From Phanerochaete sordida (lineage: Eukaryota; Basidiomycota; Agaricomycetes; Polyporales; Phanerochaetaceae), in contig BPQB01000007.1 of assembly GCA_019973155.2 (NCBI GenBank), forward strand, positions 310,001-374,000: DNA of 64,000 bases. The letters are read 5' to 3'. Below the pieces are notes generated by a model. It did no database searches. It saw only the letters and a list, made by a program, of their open reading frames with translations, and had not been told where the DNA came from. Every line of letters starts with the position of its first letter. Within the stretch, counting starts at the first letter, position 1. Below, piece after piece: positions 44,387-57,591 of the stretch. The translations under genes were made by a program, and so were the position numbers.

Positions 44387-45183
44387 TTAGACCGAGTCCG
44401 TGTTACTAGCATTATGTGGATGTGCTTCTGCCGGTGGTACTGTAGTCCAACCGGAAGAGTACCGATGCGAGTCGAGGAAGAACGAGCTGGAGCCAGCGAA
44501 TGTTATTGGCTGCATACGAGCCTGCCGGATGAGCCCCAGGATAAGAGATAGTCCCTCACGCGACTGAGAAGTCATGTCAGTGTCACACAGCACTTGGCGA
44601 AGCACGAATGACGCACACGTTGAATGTTCGCTTTGAATCTTGCCAGACTGTGATTTTCGAGTTGCTTCGTTAGGCCCCAGCCGAAGTTGGAGATGAAGCG
44701 GGCCTCGGTCTTCTGAATGGTTTTACTGGAGGTGGCTCAGCATTGCTGGCCGTGTAACAGATGCACAGGCACTCACTTGTCATCCGTCCGCTTGAGCGTG
44801 ACATGCTCCTCCACCCGCATGACCTTCACATGGTCAAGGTTCTTGGTCGTGCAGCGAACGACGCCGTTCACGGGGTCGACCTCGCTCTCCTCGATGATCC
44901 AGCTCTCCGCCTTGGAAATGATGCCTCTCGGGGCCCACTTGGGGAGCGAGCCGCGCTTGAGGATGAGGCGGGTGGTGACTAATGTCCCCGAGGGGGTGAC
45001 GGTGCGCGAAATGACGTCGCAGGAGGCGACATGGGATGCGTATGGGTTTGGGTAGCGGAGGAAGTACGCGAGCGAGACTATGGACCAGGGATCGCTGGTG
45101 GAGGTGTGAGTGCCGGGAGCGAGGAGGGGTAGTGTGAACTGGGCAACTTACTCGTACAAGAAGGACTGTGCAAAGAACTTCAT
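44387..45183 (-). CDS. PRELI/MSF1 protein, Ups1 (PRELI) type
   Basis: Mitochondrial intermembrane-space phosphatidic-acid transfer protein by family; yeast Ups1 with Mdm35 feeds cardiolipin synthesis. The first exon 45183-45152 encodes MKFFAQSFLYD; after a GTAAGT intron the frame continues DPWSIVSLAYFLRYPNPYAS, HVASCDVISRTVTPSGTLVT, TRLILKRGSLPKWAPRGIIS, KAESWIIEESEVDPVNGVVR and CTTKNLDHVKVMRVEEHVTL. Further exons add NKTIQKTEARFISNFGWGLT and KQLENHSLARFKANIQR. RYPNPY, ESWIIE and NLDH-VMRVEEH are Ups1-type motifs. The last exon extends about 55 residues past the usual end (from MQPITFAGSS to NASNTDSV) with low-complexity character; this tail could be a mis-spliced readthrough. No forward-strand gene is present here. 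Confidence 0.88.
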
Positions 45184-45804
45184 TGCAGGCGACCCCGAAT
45201 AGAGGAGCTCTGGGGAGGGAGCAGGGTGATTAGGGCGGTGGTGGCGAGTACGGTATGGGAGGCAGTGGGAAGGAGTGGAGGAGGCAGCGGCGGTGGCTCT
45301 CGCAGTTGACTATCCGGGGCGTGCGACTGGAGGGAGTGCGCTCCTCCACGCGGCAGCTGCCGTGCCGCGATCACTCCCTTCGGGAAGCGTCCTCACGCGG
45401 CACGCGTGCCTAGGCGCCGGCCTAGAGTTGGACAGCCAAGTCCAGCTGACCCAGGGCCTCCATCCGCTCTCCCATCTCACACCCACCCCTTGCCTTGCAT
45501 ATGGCGGTTTATTTTTTGAAGAATACTGTCAGAACCAGCCAACATGTCTCCTGGCCCAGGTCTCTCTACTTGGGGCCCATGAGAAAGTCAGTTCAAAGAT
45601 GCTTTCATGAATGACGCTGCTCGTGAGCCGCAAACAACGCAACATTGAGACGGAGCAAGCTAAGGGCGCAATTCAATCGTCTGTGTGTGGCGGTACGTGA
45701 GGAGACCGTGTCATAGGACCTGCAACTTTGTTGATCGAAGCTCTATGGACCATGGGGATTATGACGAGACTACCAAAACAAACATGCGAAGATCACAGAC
45801 TAAT
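45184..45804. other. Ups1-like upstream region / monooxygenase 3' flank
   Basis: About 620 bases between two minus-strand genes. It holds the Ups1-like promoter. No further gene is supported. Confidence 0.45.
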
Positions 45805-48084
<2,280 letters not shown>

Positions 48085-48378
48085 GGTGAAGGCAGTCAGT
48101 GACGGTATTAGAGCGCAGCCCGTGAGGGTTCTTATGTTTCTCTTCCATGGGGCTTACCATGTTCACGGTTCGCCACGCTCGTCAGCCTCAAGCGCGGCCC
48201 TGCCCAGAACCGCAGGCGAGCCCGCTTCTCAGCGGCTCCCCAGCCACGGGACTCAATGAAGCAATGGGAGCCGATTATATGCAAAAACCGCCGTACAGTA
48301 CAAAACCAAGGTTGCGTCCCAGCCAGTGGTGAGCGAAACCAGCCCAAAAAGTCGCGGTCAATCTACCCGCGGCCCCGC
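48085..48378. promoter_or_regulatory. Monooxygenase upstream region
   Basis: Spacer of 294 bp between the metallo-hydrolase stop and the monooxygenase start, so it carries the monooxygenase promoter. Near 48276 there is AT-rich sequence (attatatgc), a possible TATA element. Confidence 0.4.
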
Positions 48379-49907
48379 CTAGTCGTACGCCTCGTCCCGC
48401 ACCGTCTTCTCGCCCGAGACGAACACGCGGAGGCCGTCGTACGCGGGGCGAACCCACAGCGTCTCGCCCGGCGGGACGAGGTCAAGGGCCTCGCGCACCG
48501 TCGGGGTCAGTTGCGCATCTGCTGGGGCCTTCCCACCGACCGCTTCGCAGACAGAGACGTACTCCTCGTGGGAGACCTCGTGTCCGAAGCCAGTGAGATA
48601 CGTGCGGGCGGCACCCATGCGCCGCGCGACGGTTATCGCCTCGGCGATCCCGAGGTGCGAGGTGTGCGGCTGCAGCCGGAGGCAGTCGAGCACGAACACC
48701 GGTGGGACGGCCTGTGAGCGATCCCCCGCCTGTCCACGCCCAAACATCGCCCAGACGTCCTCTGGGATGTGCGACACGTCCGACAGATACACGACCGAGT
48801 CCTGGATGACAAAACCGAGGCAGAGGTATGGCCGTATTGACGTTGTCAACTCGACAGGCTCCTCGATCGGTAGCGGCGTGCTGGGCTGCTGAGGTGGTGT
48901 CGAGGGATTTGTGGACGCGGGTGACAGAGAGGTTGGCGTGGGATAAAATTCCCGGGCGGGAAGCGTGGAAAAGATTCGCCCGTGGTGCACTGGAAAAAGA
49001 GACACGGTCAAGAGGGGGCTCCCAGCTGGCTTCTCGAGGACGACGCACCGGCAAACGGAGCAATCTTGATACCGGTGTTTTCTATCTCAAACGGCACTCG
49101 GTCTTCTATGATGTGCCATTTGAACTCAGGTACCTGGTAACGACCCAAAGTGAGTGACAGGACCCTTGGCTGCATGGCAGACCCTGATACTCACGTCTCC
49201 GCCACCGGACGCAAATTCCTTTGATACGAGGTAAGGGAAAGCGCGCTGAACCTCCTGGAAGGTATGCATCGTCACGTAGAGGTCGACATGAGATTGGATG
49301 GCGCTGCGCAGGGTCCAGCCTGTGTACGTGCGTCAGCGGTTCTATTCCATCTCTCATCCATCGTCCGGTTTCACCTCGGAGGTCATCGAGTCCGTTCATG
49401 GCTGGTAGACAGGGCGAGCCAATTAGACAGCAAGGCTGGGAAGGAATGACGGCCGAACGTACCGTCCGCGTGAGCATGCGTGATGAGGACAGCATCGATC
49501 CGACGGAGGCCGTACTTGGGGAACCACTCGATGGCGGACGCCTGGAAGCTTTTCCCGACGTCTATGATGATCGTGCTGCGGTCCGCGCACGTCGGTGTGA
49601 GCTCGTGCAACTCCGGCGCGCGCCACGCATGCTTACCGTTGCTCGCCGTGCTTGTCCCGTAGACGGAGGGCTGCAGACGTATTCCGCTGTGGCGCACGGG
49701 ATGAGTTTTGCTCGGAACGGAGTTGAGAGCACGCACGCGGATGTTCTTCTTGCCCTCGGGATGGAGCGTAGACAAGCACGTCTTGCAAGGCGTTGCCTCC
49801 GGTGGTGCGGTCAGACAGTCTACGTGTGGCACGAGGGATGAGGTGCCGCTACCCAGGCAAATGAACTCGATGGGGCTGTCGGGTGTATGCGTCGCGAGCG
49901 AAGACAT
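48379..49907 (-). CDS. Metallo-beta-lactamase-fold hydrolase, PhnP-like
   Basis: MBL-fold metal-dependent hydrolase of the fungal PhnP-like group; natural substrate unknown. The N-terminus MSSLATHTPDSPIEFICLGS with GTSSLVP is the usual first strand and loop. It continues STIIIDVGKSFQASAIEWFP and [31 protein letters not shown]-type sequence, with the metal motif completed across introns. The canonical HxHxDH reads HAHADA here, so the second DH His is replaced, as I recall for this subgroup. Later blocks are FEIENTGIKIAPF, LLTVSLFPVHHGR, LCLGFVIQDSVVYLSDVSHI and ARTYLTGFGHEVSHEEYVSV, which supply further His/Asp ligands (VHHG, SDVSHI, GFGHE). Met at 49931 gives eight more residues and could be the start. 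Confidence 0.85.
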
Positions 49908-50598
49908 GGTGATTCGGGGCGAGTGTGGCAAGGTATGGGGAGTGGGGAGAGATGCCTTTAGGTGCGAGGAGGGAGCGTCAACCGAGGTGGAAGCTTTATA
50001 TGTTTTCAGCTAGCTCAGCGCCGCCGCCGCAAGCTGACAAGTGGGATCTGATAGACGTTGGTGGCCTGCACGTGGAGACGGTCGGCGGTGAAGACGCTCC
50101 GCAGTGTTTTGCTGCAGCTTTGGCCCGCGGATGGGCGTCGCTGGGCGAGTGTGAAAGTGGGGAAGATCGTGTGGCACATTTCCTGGTGGAAAGACGAAAT
50201 TTATGCTCATCGTCGACGCGTCGCTGACAGAGACCGATTTCGCTGAGCGGCCGTCGGTATGACCCTCGAACGTTTTCCGCTAGCAGCTCCGACCGGCAGA
50301 TCCTGTCGGGCAAAGCATCGGAGCTGGAAAAGACCGTCATAATGCCCGACCGGCAGCTGCCGGGGGCGCTAGAAGATCTGGGAACGAGACTAAAGGCCGC
50401 CTACCCCTGAAAGGGCGGCAACTGCCGCGCGTTCCGAGATAGCGATCTGAGTCCTCGGCGCGGAGGAGGCCATCGGACTGCGGACGCACATCGAGCGGAA
50501 TAACACACAAGTACAACACAGGACATGTATAGAATACAGTCCTGCAACAGGCACACAAATACAGGGCACCTCGTACGCAGCACCCGACCCATGCGGTC
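49908..50598. other. Metallo-hydrolase upstream region / DRG1 3' flank
   Basis: About 690 bases. On the minus strand a TATA element (acatataaag, 49993-50002) lies about 90 bp upstream of the hydrolase start. The rest appears noncoding. Confidence 0.5.
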
Positions 50599-52499
50599 CT
50601 ATTTCGTAAAGACTAGTGCGTGATTGTGAGCAGGCTGTCCGACCCGGGGGAGATCGATACGCACTCGACACCACATCTTCGTCCTGCAGCTGATGGTTCA
50701 AGCCGACCTTCTGCGCGTGCGGGCTGAATTTAGACGACCTCCCCCTGCGGGCGCCGTAATTGTGTCAGTTCGAGGCACAGCATCACTGCTTCCGTACATA
50801 CCACACGAGCGCATATCTGAAGTTTGGGGCTAGTGACCGGTGAATGCCGTTACACACGTCCTAACGGTGTCTGAGTTCCCCGATAGCACCGTACGAAGCC
50901 AGAAATTCCCTTACCTCGATAGTCGCACCCTTCCTCATGCAGACAGGGTCGTCGAGATCGGGGTGTGCGCCACGCTTCTTCGTGTACACCTTCACCAAGC
51001 CGAGCTCATCCCAGATCCGCTTGATGAGGTAGTCCAGGCTAACCAGTATTAGCACAACAAAAGGCTGACAGCGCAGGGAAAATACGTACTTCAGGTCCGC
51101 TTCACAACTGATTACTAGACTATGGTCCTGGTGAGCAAGCTTGTCGACTTGCTCCAGACTGATGGCGTCAATCTTGTTGTAGACGTCTTCAACAAAAGGG
51201 TTCAGGTAAGTGTCCGACGTGATCGAGGGAACGTGGTACGTACATAGACATGGCATATATTTCCTGGTACCTGAGATTGCGGTTAGAGTAGTTGTTATCG
51301 CCGTCTCTCGAGAACTGACCAATGAGGACGTCGATAAACTCGTCGATTGTGATATCTTCTCTGATCATAACATCGCAGTTATGGAGCTTGTCTGTCGGAG
51401 TTAAGTACGAGGTAGATGGGCTAATATGCGGAAGACTCACAGCTGGCTAAGATGCTCCGGATTGTCTTCTCGTCAGTTTTCGTAAGCTTGACGGTCATGT
51501 TGAGCTAGAGCAGAATCAGGTCATGACATTAGAGACGCAAAGTAAGATATACAAACCGTTATCTGGTAATGCCATGTGAGATCTCTGTACCGAAGCATAC
51601 AAGGATGGTTACTCACTCCGCCTGTAGTCTTCTTCTTGAACACCACGTCCGGTTTTTGCTTGTTCAATCGGATTCCCACCGCGTCCAACTCAATCTCCAG
51701 CAGTCTTCGCTGCTCGTCTGACTTGGTCGCGTCAAGCATGATGAGGATGAGGTCGGCAGTCTTGGCTGTCGACACGACCTGCCGTCCACGACCGCGACCT
51801 TGACTAGCACCCTCTACGATTCCCGGCAGATCGAGAAGCTGTATACGTGCACCCTGGTACTCTATCACTCCGGGAATGGCCTGTCGCAATCAGCGACGCG
51901 CACGGGCGCGTTAGTCGATCGCACTCACGGTGAGGGTCGTGAATTCGTATGCAGCAGTTTCGGAGACAGTGTGTGTGCATTTACTGAGCAGTGTTGACTG
52001 TAGATGACGCCTCAGCAACAGGAACACCGTGACGGGCGACCGAACACACCTTTCCGACTGACGGGAAACCTATCAATGCGACTCGAGCATCTCCAGATTT
52101 TTGCACATCAAAACCTGTGCCTCCACCAGACGACTTGGATGTTGGCTCTAGCAGCTGAGCACGATAGCGGGCGAGCTTCGCCTTCAACAAGCCAAGGTGA
52201 TATTCCGTGGCCTACTTCGCCGTGGCCACCTGTGAGCCAGTGACGGCGATCGGTTCGAATGGACAGATTACCTTGTTCTTCTGCGCTTTGCAAAGGGTCA
52301 GAATTCGGCGACAGGGGCACTGGGGGCTCACTCACTCCTCGCCATCTCATCTACATTATTTCTAGTACTTTAGCATGCGAATCAGCGCGTCAGGAACAAT
52401 GCATCTAACCCTCGATCTCCTTGATCTACATGGCTATGAGTCCGCTGCGCGACGTTAAGTGGTAAAGCTACGCGTGCAGACCTTTTCTACGATACCCAT
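50599..52499 (-). CDS. RBG1: Developmentally regulated GTP-binding protein DRG1/Rbg1
   Basis: Obg/HflX-type GTPase that works with Tma46/DFRP1 on translating ribosomes. The 5' end is split into four microexons: 52482-52499 (18 nt), 52410-52425 (16), 52336-52350 (15) and 52272-52285 (14). Joined, they read MGIVEKIKEIEDEMARTQKN K and lead into [20 protein letters not shown] at 52211. GTPase motifs: [10 protein letters not shown] (G1), [20 protein letters not shown] (G3), a split G4 ([11 protein letters not shown]) and SCEADL (G5). The S5D2L-type insert is present ([20 protein letters not shown]). The C-terminal TGS domain reads [20 protein letters not shown] then [25 protein letters not shown]. 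The last exon of 14 nt gives the ending VVSIFTK and TAG at 50599-50601. The start faces an MAPKKK gene across 215 bp. Confidence 0.92.
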
Positions 52500-52714
52500 C
52501 TTGGCTGGCTAGGATGCGCGGGAGGGACGAAAGGTGGTAGTGGAAGAGGCGGAAGACGCTCAAATTGACGTCGCGGATGTCGGGGATAGGCGCCGTCTCC
52601 GGGCCAGGGACCGTGCGGGAATTGCAATAACGCTGCTCACCATGATGCACACCGTACGCGTCCGAATCTTCTTCGTCTTTCCTCCTCCTATCACCCGTCG
52701 TTCATGAAAACACG
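52500..52714. promoter_or_regulatory. Divergent promoter, DRG1 (-) / Ssk2-type MAPKKK (+)
   Basis: The 215 bp between opposite start codons must serve both genes. It is pyrimidine-rich towards the kinase (cttcttcgtctttcctcctcc near 52666). No TATA box is seen. Confidence 0.5.
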
Positions 52715-55700
52715 ATGCCGCAGTCAGCCGCTGCCTTGAGACGGCACCAGCCCACTCTTTACACCCATGTCGAGCACGACGCCGACGACGAAGAGGAGGG
52801 CGGCAGTTGGGGCACCAGGCACTACAACGGTGCCTCCGTCCTCGGCAGTGGCTCAAAGAGCCGCAACAAAGGTCGTCCGCGCAATGCCTTCTCCCCCTCG
52901 TTCGCACAGCCCACCGTCGCCGACCAGGAGCCCTACAGAGCCAATCGCAGCATCTACAATCAGTTCGTCAGGCGGTACCGCCCCGGTCTCGGTGTCGAAG
53001 ACGACCCCCGTAGCGACCCAGAGAGCCACTACTACAACCGCGGACTAGGGCAGCTACTCGATGCTGGGGATAGCGACGATGACGACTTGCGCAGCGCCCT
53101 CGGCAGCAGCGATGGCTACGACCGTCTATCGTCACTCATGCTGGACGCGGAACCAATCGAGCCAGAGACAGTGGAGGACCGGGAGCGGTTAGAGTGGCAG
53201 GCGATGCTGGCGTCGGTTCTGGCGGGGGACGTCCTCAAGTCTGAGAATACACGCATCGCCGTCGCACTGAAGTCTTCGACAGACGAGGAGGACAGCCTGC
53301 GCGCGAACTTATGGCTGGGCATTCGCGCCAAGATATATGGGAGAACGGAGAGCGAGGAGCGGCGCCGGCTCGAGGACCGTAGGCTGCGCACAGTCGATGC
53401 CATAGTGAAAGAGGTCCTCGCATTCCGTGTCTCTGACGTTCCCCCAGACTCCAACCTTTCACCCAGCGACCACGCTCTCCGCGAAGTGAACACCATCCTC
53501 TGCCGACTGGACGTCGTCTATTCATTATACCCTAGCCTTCGCGCTTTCTACAACGACTATCGCGCCGCCATCGAGACCGAATTCCAGCAGAGATGTGACA
53601 CACTCAATACCTGGTCCACAGTCATCACATCGCTCCGGCAGCAGATCGCGCTTCTTCGGAAGTGGACGGGCAGCGAGACTTTGGACGTCACGCAGCCCGT
53701 CTCAGGTAGAGCGGACACCGTGGCACGAACAGGCGAGAGTCCCTCTGGGACTCCCTTCGTAGAGCGGCTACTCAAGGAGGAGTCAATGCAACGGCAGTTC
53801 GAGAAGGGCTCCATGACTACGATTCACGCACTCGTAGGCACTACTCGAGACGCTCATGTGAACCTGGCCGAAATGTTCAAGAAGATGAACTTGCCGTCAT
53901 TCGAGCAGGAACTCGTACCACTCGTATCCTTCCTCACGAATCTTGCGCAGGCCGTCCTGCGCGTGCGCTTGGACTATGCGCAGAAGCTGAAGAACCCGGA
54001 CATTCTCATCATCGACCAAATGACCGAAGACCTGAAAGTCAAGATCGGGTTCGCCTGTACGCTCAAGCGGCAGTACGAGGCGTTCTTGGTCCCAGATCCC
54101 GGCGGAAACTGGAAGTTACCTCCATGCATCAGTATCGACTACGACAACGTCATCTTGGAGGCACTCACGTTCTTCTTCAAACTCATTCACTGGAAGCTGA
54201 AGAGCGGAGCGAAGGGTATTTACTTCAAGGAGACGGACGTCATCGAATCCCAGTGGGCTACCTTCAGCGATGTCAGCCTCAGTATCCCAGGAGGAGCATC
54301 ACTTGTCGCCGAACAGCTATGGTATGTCATGTTGTTCGCATGCTTGCTATCCATCTGACCTGCCCCCGTCAGCGCTTTGACCAATAAACTCATGGTTCGG
54401 GTCACAAACTATTTCGACACCCAGATTCGCATACCAATTCCCGCGGATAAAGTCAAACACCTAGAGGCGAAGGGCACTGGTACGCCGAACGGGAACATGA
54501 CGAACTCAGCCTTCCAGAATCACCTCCGCGAGGGTACCCTAACGAGTAAACCCATGACGCACGAGCAACTTATCAGTTGGTATGGCAAGATCCTGGAAGG
54601 GGTGAAGCAGCGATACAGGAAGCTGCAGCGGCTTGCACGGTGAGCTTGATTGACTTCATCGGCGCGCGACAATCTATTAATGACGGCCTTCTTCTCCATA
54701 GCGTTCTCACTCAGCGGTTCAGCAACTCGGCGGAGTACGACCTCGAGGACGTGCCAATGGACATGTTCATCGCCGCCCTCGTCGAGACGGATCATTGCCT
54801 CGTTTACACTCAGTCCTTCGAAGAGGATGGGACGTACATTGTAGTCCCTGATTCCATGAGGCAGCAGCCCGATGAAATCCGGCGCATGCTCATGGAGGCC
54901 TTCCGCGTCAACGAGATCGACGAGGGACCATGGATGGTGGAAGGCAGTGGCGACATCGAGTATGAAGATGCAGAACCGAACTACATCCTCATACTCTCCC
55001 CCCGGACTCGATTCCTCTGGAACGGCATGGTTCTGATGCTTCAGTTATCGAAGTTCGACCTCAAGCTCTCCGACAACAGGGTGCGCTTGATAGCTGACGG
55101 AGCTCAACGCCGCCTTGAGTTGGCGAAAAGGGCCTTTCTCGAGCTGTTCCTTGTCTTTGACGAGGATAGTGAGGAGGGAGACATGCTCGAAGGTCCCATG
55201 CCACCACCGCCATGCATTATCGAGCAGCAAGCTCACCTACCCTCCGTCAATCACGAGCTACGGAAGATAAGTCGAGCCACGAACCGCCTCGCCGAGTCAA
55301 TTCTAGATTCGGTCCAGTATGTCCGGGCTGCGCTGCGGGACGCTGTCGGATACCAGGAACTACTCGAGAACTGGTACGTCTTCGCCTCGGAGCATGGCCA
55401 GCACGTCCAGAAGTACATGGACCACGCCGCATCCTTGAAGTTCCATCGGCTCTTGATCAGGCTTGCGATCTCCTGGGTCTCCTTCATCTGCGACGACTGC
55501 GATCCCAACGATAGGAAGACCTTCCGGTGGGCCGTTATTGCCCTGGAGTTCACCCTGCATCGTACACGTCGAAATAACATCCTAAAGCTCCCGGACGAGC
55601 AATTCGAGCTCCTTCGACAGAAGGTGGCAAGTTGCATGACCCTCCTGATCAGCCACTTCGACATCCTGGGGGCGAGGTCGACCCTTGAAGCGAAGAAGGA

Positions 55701-57211
55701 GCAAGAGCGGCAGGAAGAACTTCTGAGACAGGCGGCGACTGTGCGGATGAGCGACGAGGACGACCTTCCGAGGGCACTCGACGAGAATCCCAGTCCATAC
55801 TACATCGACCCCCACGTCCGCATGTTCTGGGAGCGGACAAGTGCCGCGGTCTCCGAGCTTGACAACGATCGTGCGCGACTCGCCGCCGAGCAGCATGCCA
55901 TCGGCCGTGTTCTCGATGAGGAGAAACTTGTCGATCGCTCCTTGCTCTTCCTGGCCGGCTCGAGCTCGAATATCTCCATTCGCTGGCAACAAGGACGTTT
56001 CATCGGCGCGGGCTCCTTCGGTTCCGTGTACCTTGCTGTCAACCTCGACTCGGGATCGCTCATGGCTGTCAAAGAGATCAAGTTCCAGGAGGTCGCGGGG
56101 CTATCCAATCTGTACACACAAATCAAAGATGAGCTCGCGGTCATGGAGATGCTGCACCACCCCAACGTCGTCGAGTACTATGGCATTGAAGTACACCGCG
56201 ACAAGGTGTACATCTTCGAGGAGTACTGCCAGGGAGGAAGTCTCGCAGCGCTGCTGGAGCATGGACGAATCGAGGATGAAAGCATCATCCAGATGTATAC
56301 CCTGCAGATGTTGGAAGGTCTACATTATCTGCATTCTATGGGCGTCGTTCATCGCGACATCAAACCTGACAGTGCGTGCCACCTGATTGCCGTGCTAAGC
56401 GTTGTACTGACTGCTCCACAGATATCCTTCTCGACCATATGGGCGTGATCAAGTATGTCGACTTTGGAGCAGCCAAGATCCTCGCGAAGAACCAGCGCAC
56501 AATTCAGAGGACGCGACGAGCGGACTCGGCGGTGGCGGCGGCAGCACCAGGCTTGCCTGGCGCGATCGGCACGAACAATAGCCTTACGGGCACTCCCATG
56601 TACATGTCCCCTGAAGTCATCCGGAACAACAAGCGGGGCAGGCATGGCGCGATGGACGTCTGGTCGCTCGGCTGCGTCGTGCTCGAGTGCACCACCGGCC
56701 GGAAGCCGTGGAGCAACCTGGACAACGAATGGTGCGTCTGCTCATCCGCCGCGTCCGCGCCTCGCCTGACGTCTCTTCACGCAGGGCGATCATGTTCCAC
56801 ATCGGCGTCGCGACCCAGCACCCGCCGCTGCCGGAGCCGGGCCAGCTCGCGGAGCTGGGCATCGACTTCATCCGGCAGTGCCTCACGATCGACCCCGTGC
56901 AGCGCCCGACGGCGGGCGAGCTGCAGGACCACCCGTGGATCCAGCAGTTCACCGAGGCGCTGCGCAACTTCGAGGAGGCCGAGCTCGCGACGAGCCCGCC
57001 CGCGGAGATGCCGTCGGACCCCGCGCTCCAGCACGCGAGCGTCGCGCGCCAGGCCGCGATCGAGAAGGAGAAGGAGGTCGAGGCCATCCAGTCGACCTCC
57101 CCGAGCACGTCGCCGCTGGAGACGCCATCGAGCTCCGAATCGTCTGGCTCGGCCCTTGACGGCGCCGTGCCCATTTTCGACATTACACTGTCGACGAACC
57201 CCTCGCCATGA
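52715..57211 (+). CDS. MAP kinase kinase kinase, Ssk2/Ssk22/Win1/Wis4 type
   Basis: MEKK of the HOG/Sty1 stress pathway, which phosphorylates a Pbs2/Wis1-type MAPKK. The N-terminal half (residues 1 to about 1,060) is the Ssk2-type regulatory region: LASVLAGDVLKSENTRIAV, LWLGIRAKIYGRTESEERRR, LKVKIGFACTLKRQYEAFLV and FEEDGTYIVVPDSMRQQPDE. The kinase domain starts at about 55970: glycine loop GRFIGAGSFGSVYLAV, AVKEIK lysine, catalytic HRDIKPDN formed across an intron, DFG in KYVDFGAAKI, activation segment GTPMYMSPEV, and MDVWSLGCVVLECTTGRKPW. It ends with the substrate lobe DPVQRPTAGELQDHPWI and a Ser-rich tail. About four introns. The catalytic residues are all present. The start at 52715 (MPQSAAALRRHQPTLYTHVE) is the first Met in this frame after the promoter. 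Confidence 0.92.
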
Positions 57212-57591
57212 CACCGCCACGATCCCGCTGTTTTATCGCTGTATATACGTGTAGCTTAGCACATGCTTTCCTGTATCTTTGCTGTTGTCGTCGCATCCCC
57301 CCCTTCAGTCGCACTTCTTTTCTATGCATAATCATACACAGAGTTCGGTCTTGGCTTGGAATAGCATTTTTATACATTTTGGGAAACGGGTTTATACAAT
57401 CGATCCGCATCGGCGGGAAGGATACTGTCGTGGGCGGGAATGCTTTCAGACACGGGCGTAGTTCCAAGTTCCAACAGTAGAAAGCACAGAAAGCAGAGAG
57501 ATGAGACAACAAGGGGCGACTCGCGCGAGAGAAACAAAACGAAGGCAGAAGAGTACAGAAAATCACGGTGTACGGAGGGAAGCACGCGGGC
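57212..57591. other. Convergent intergenic region, kinase / membrane protein 3' flanks
   Basis: About 380 bases between converging genes, AT-rich at 57240-57400. No gene is seen. Confidence 0.5.

Noticed and set aside
44717..45055. 112-codon plus-strand frame
   Set aside because: It is antisense to the Ups1-like gene, whose minus-strand reading has conserved motifs.
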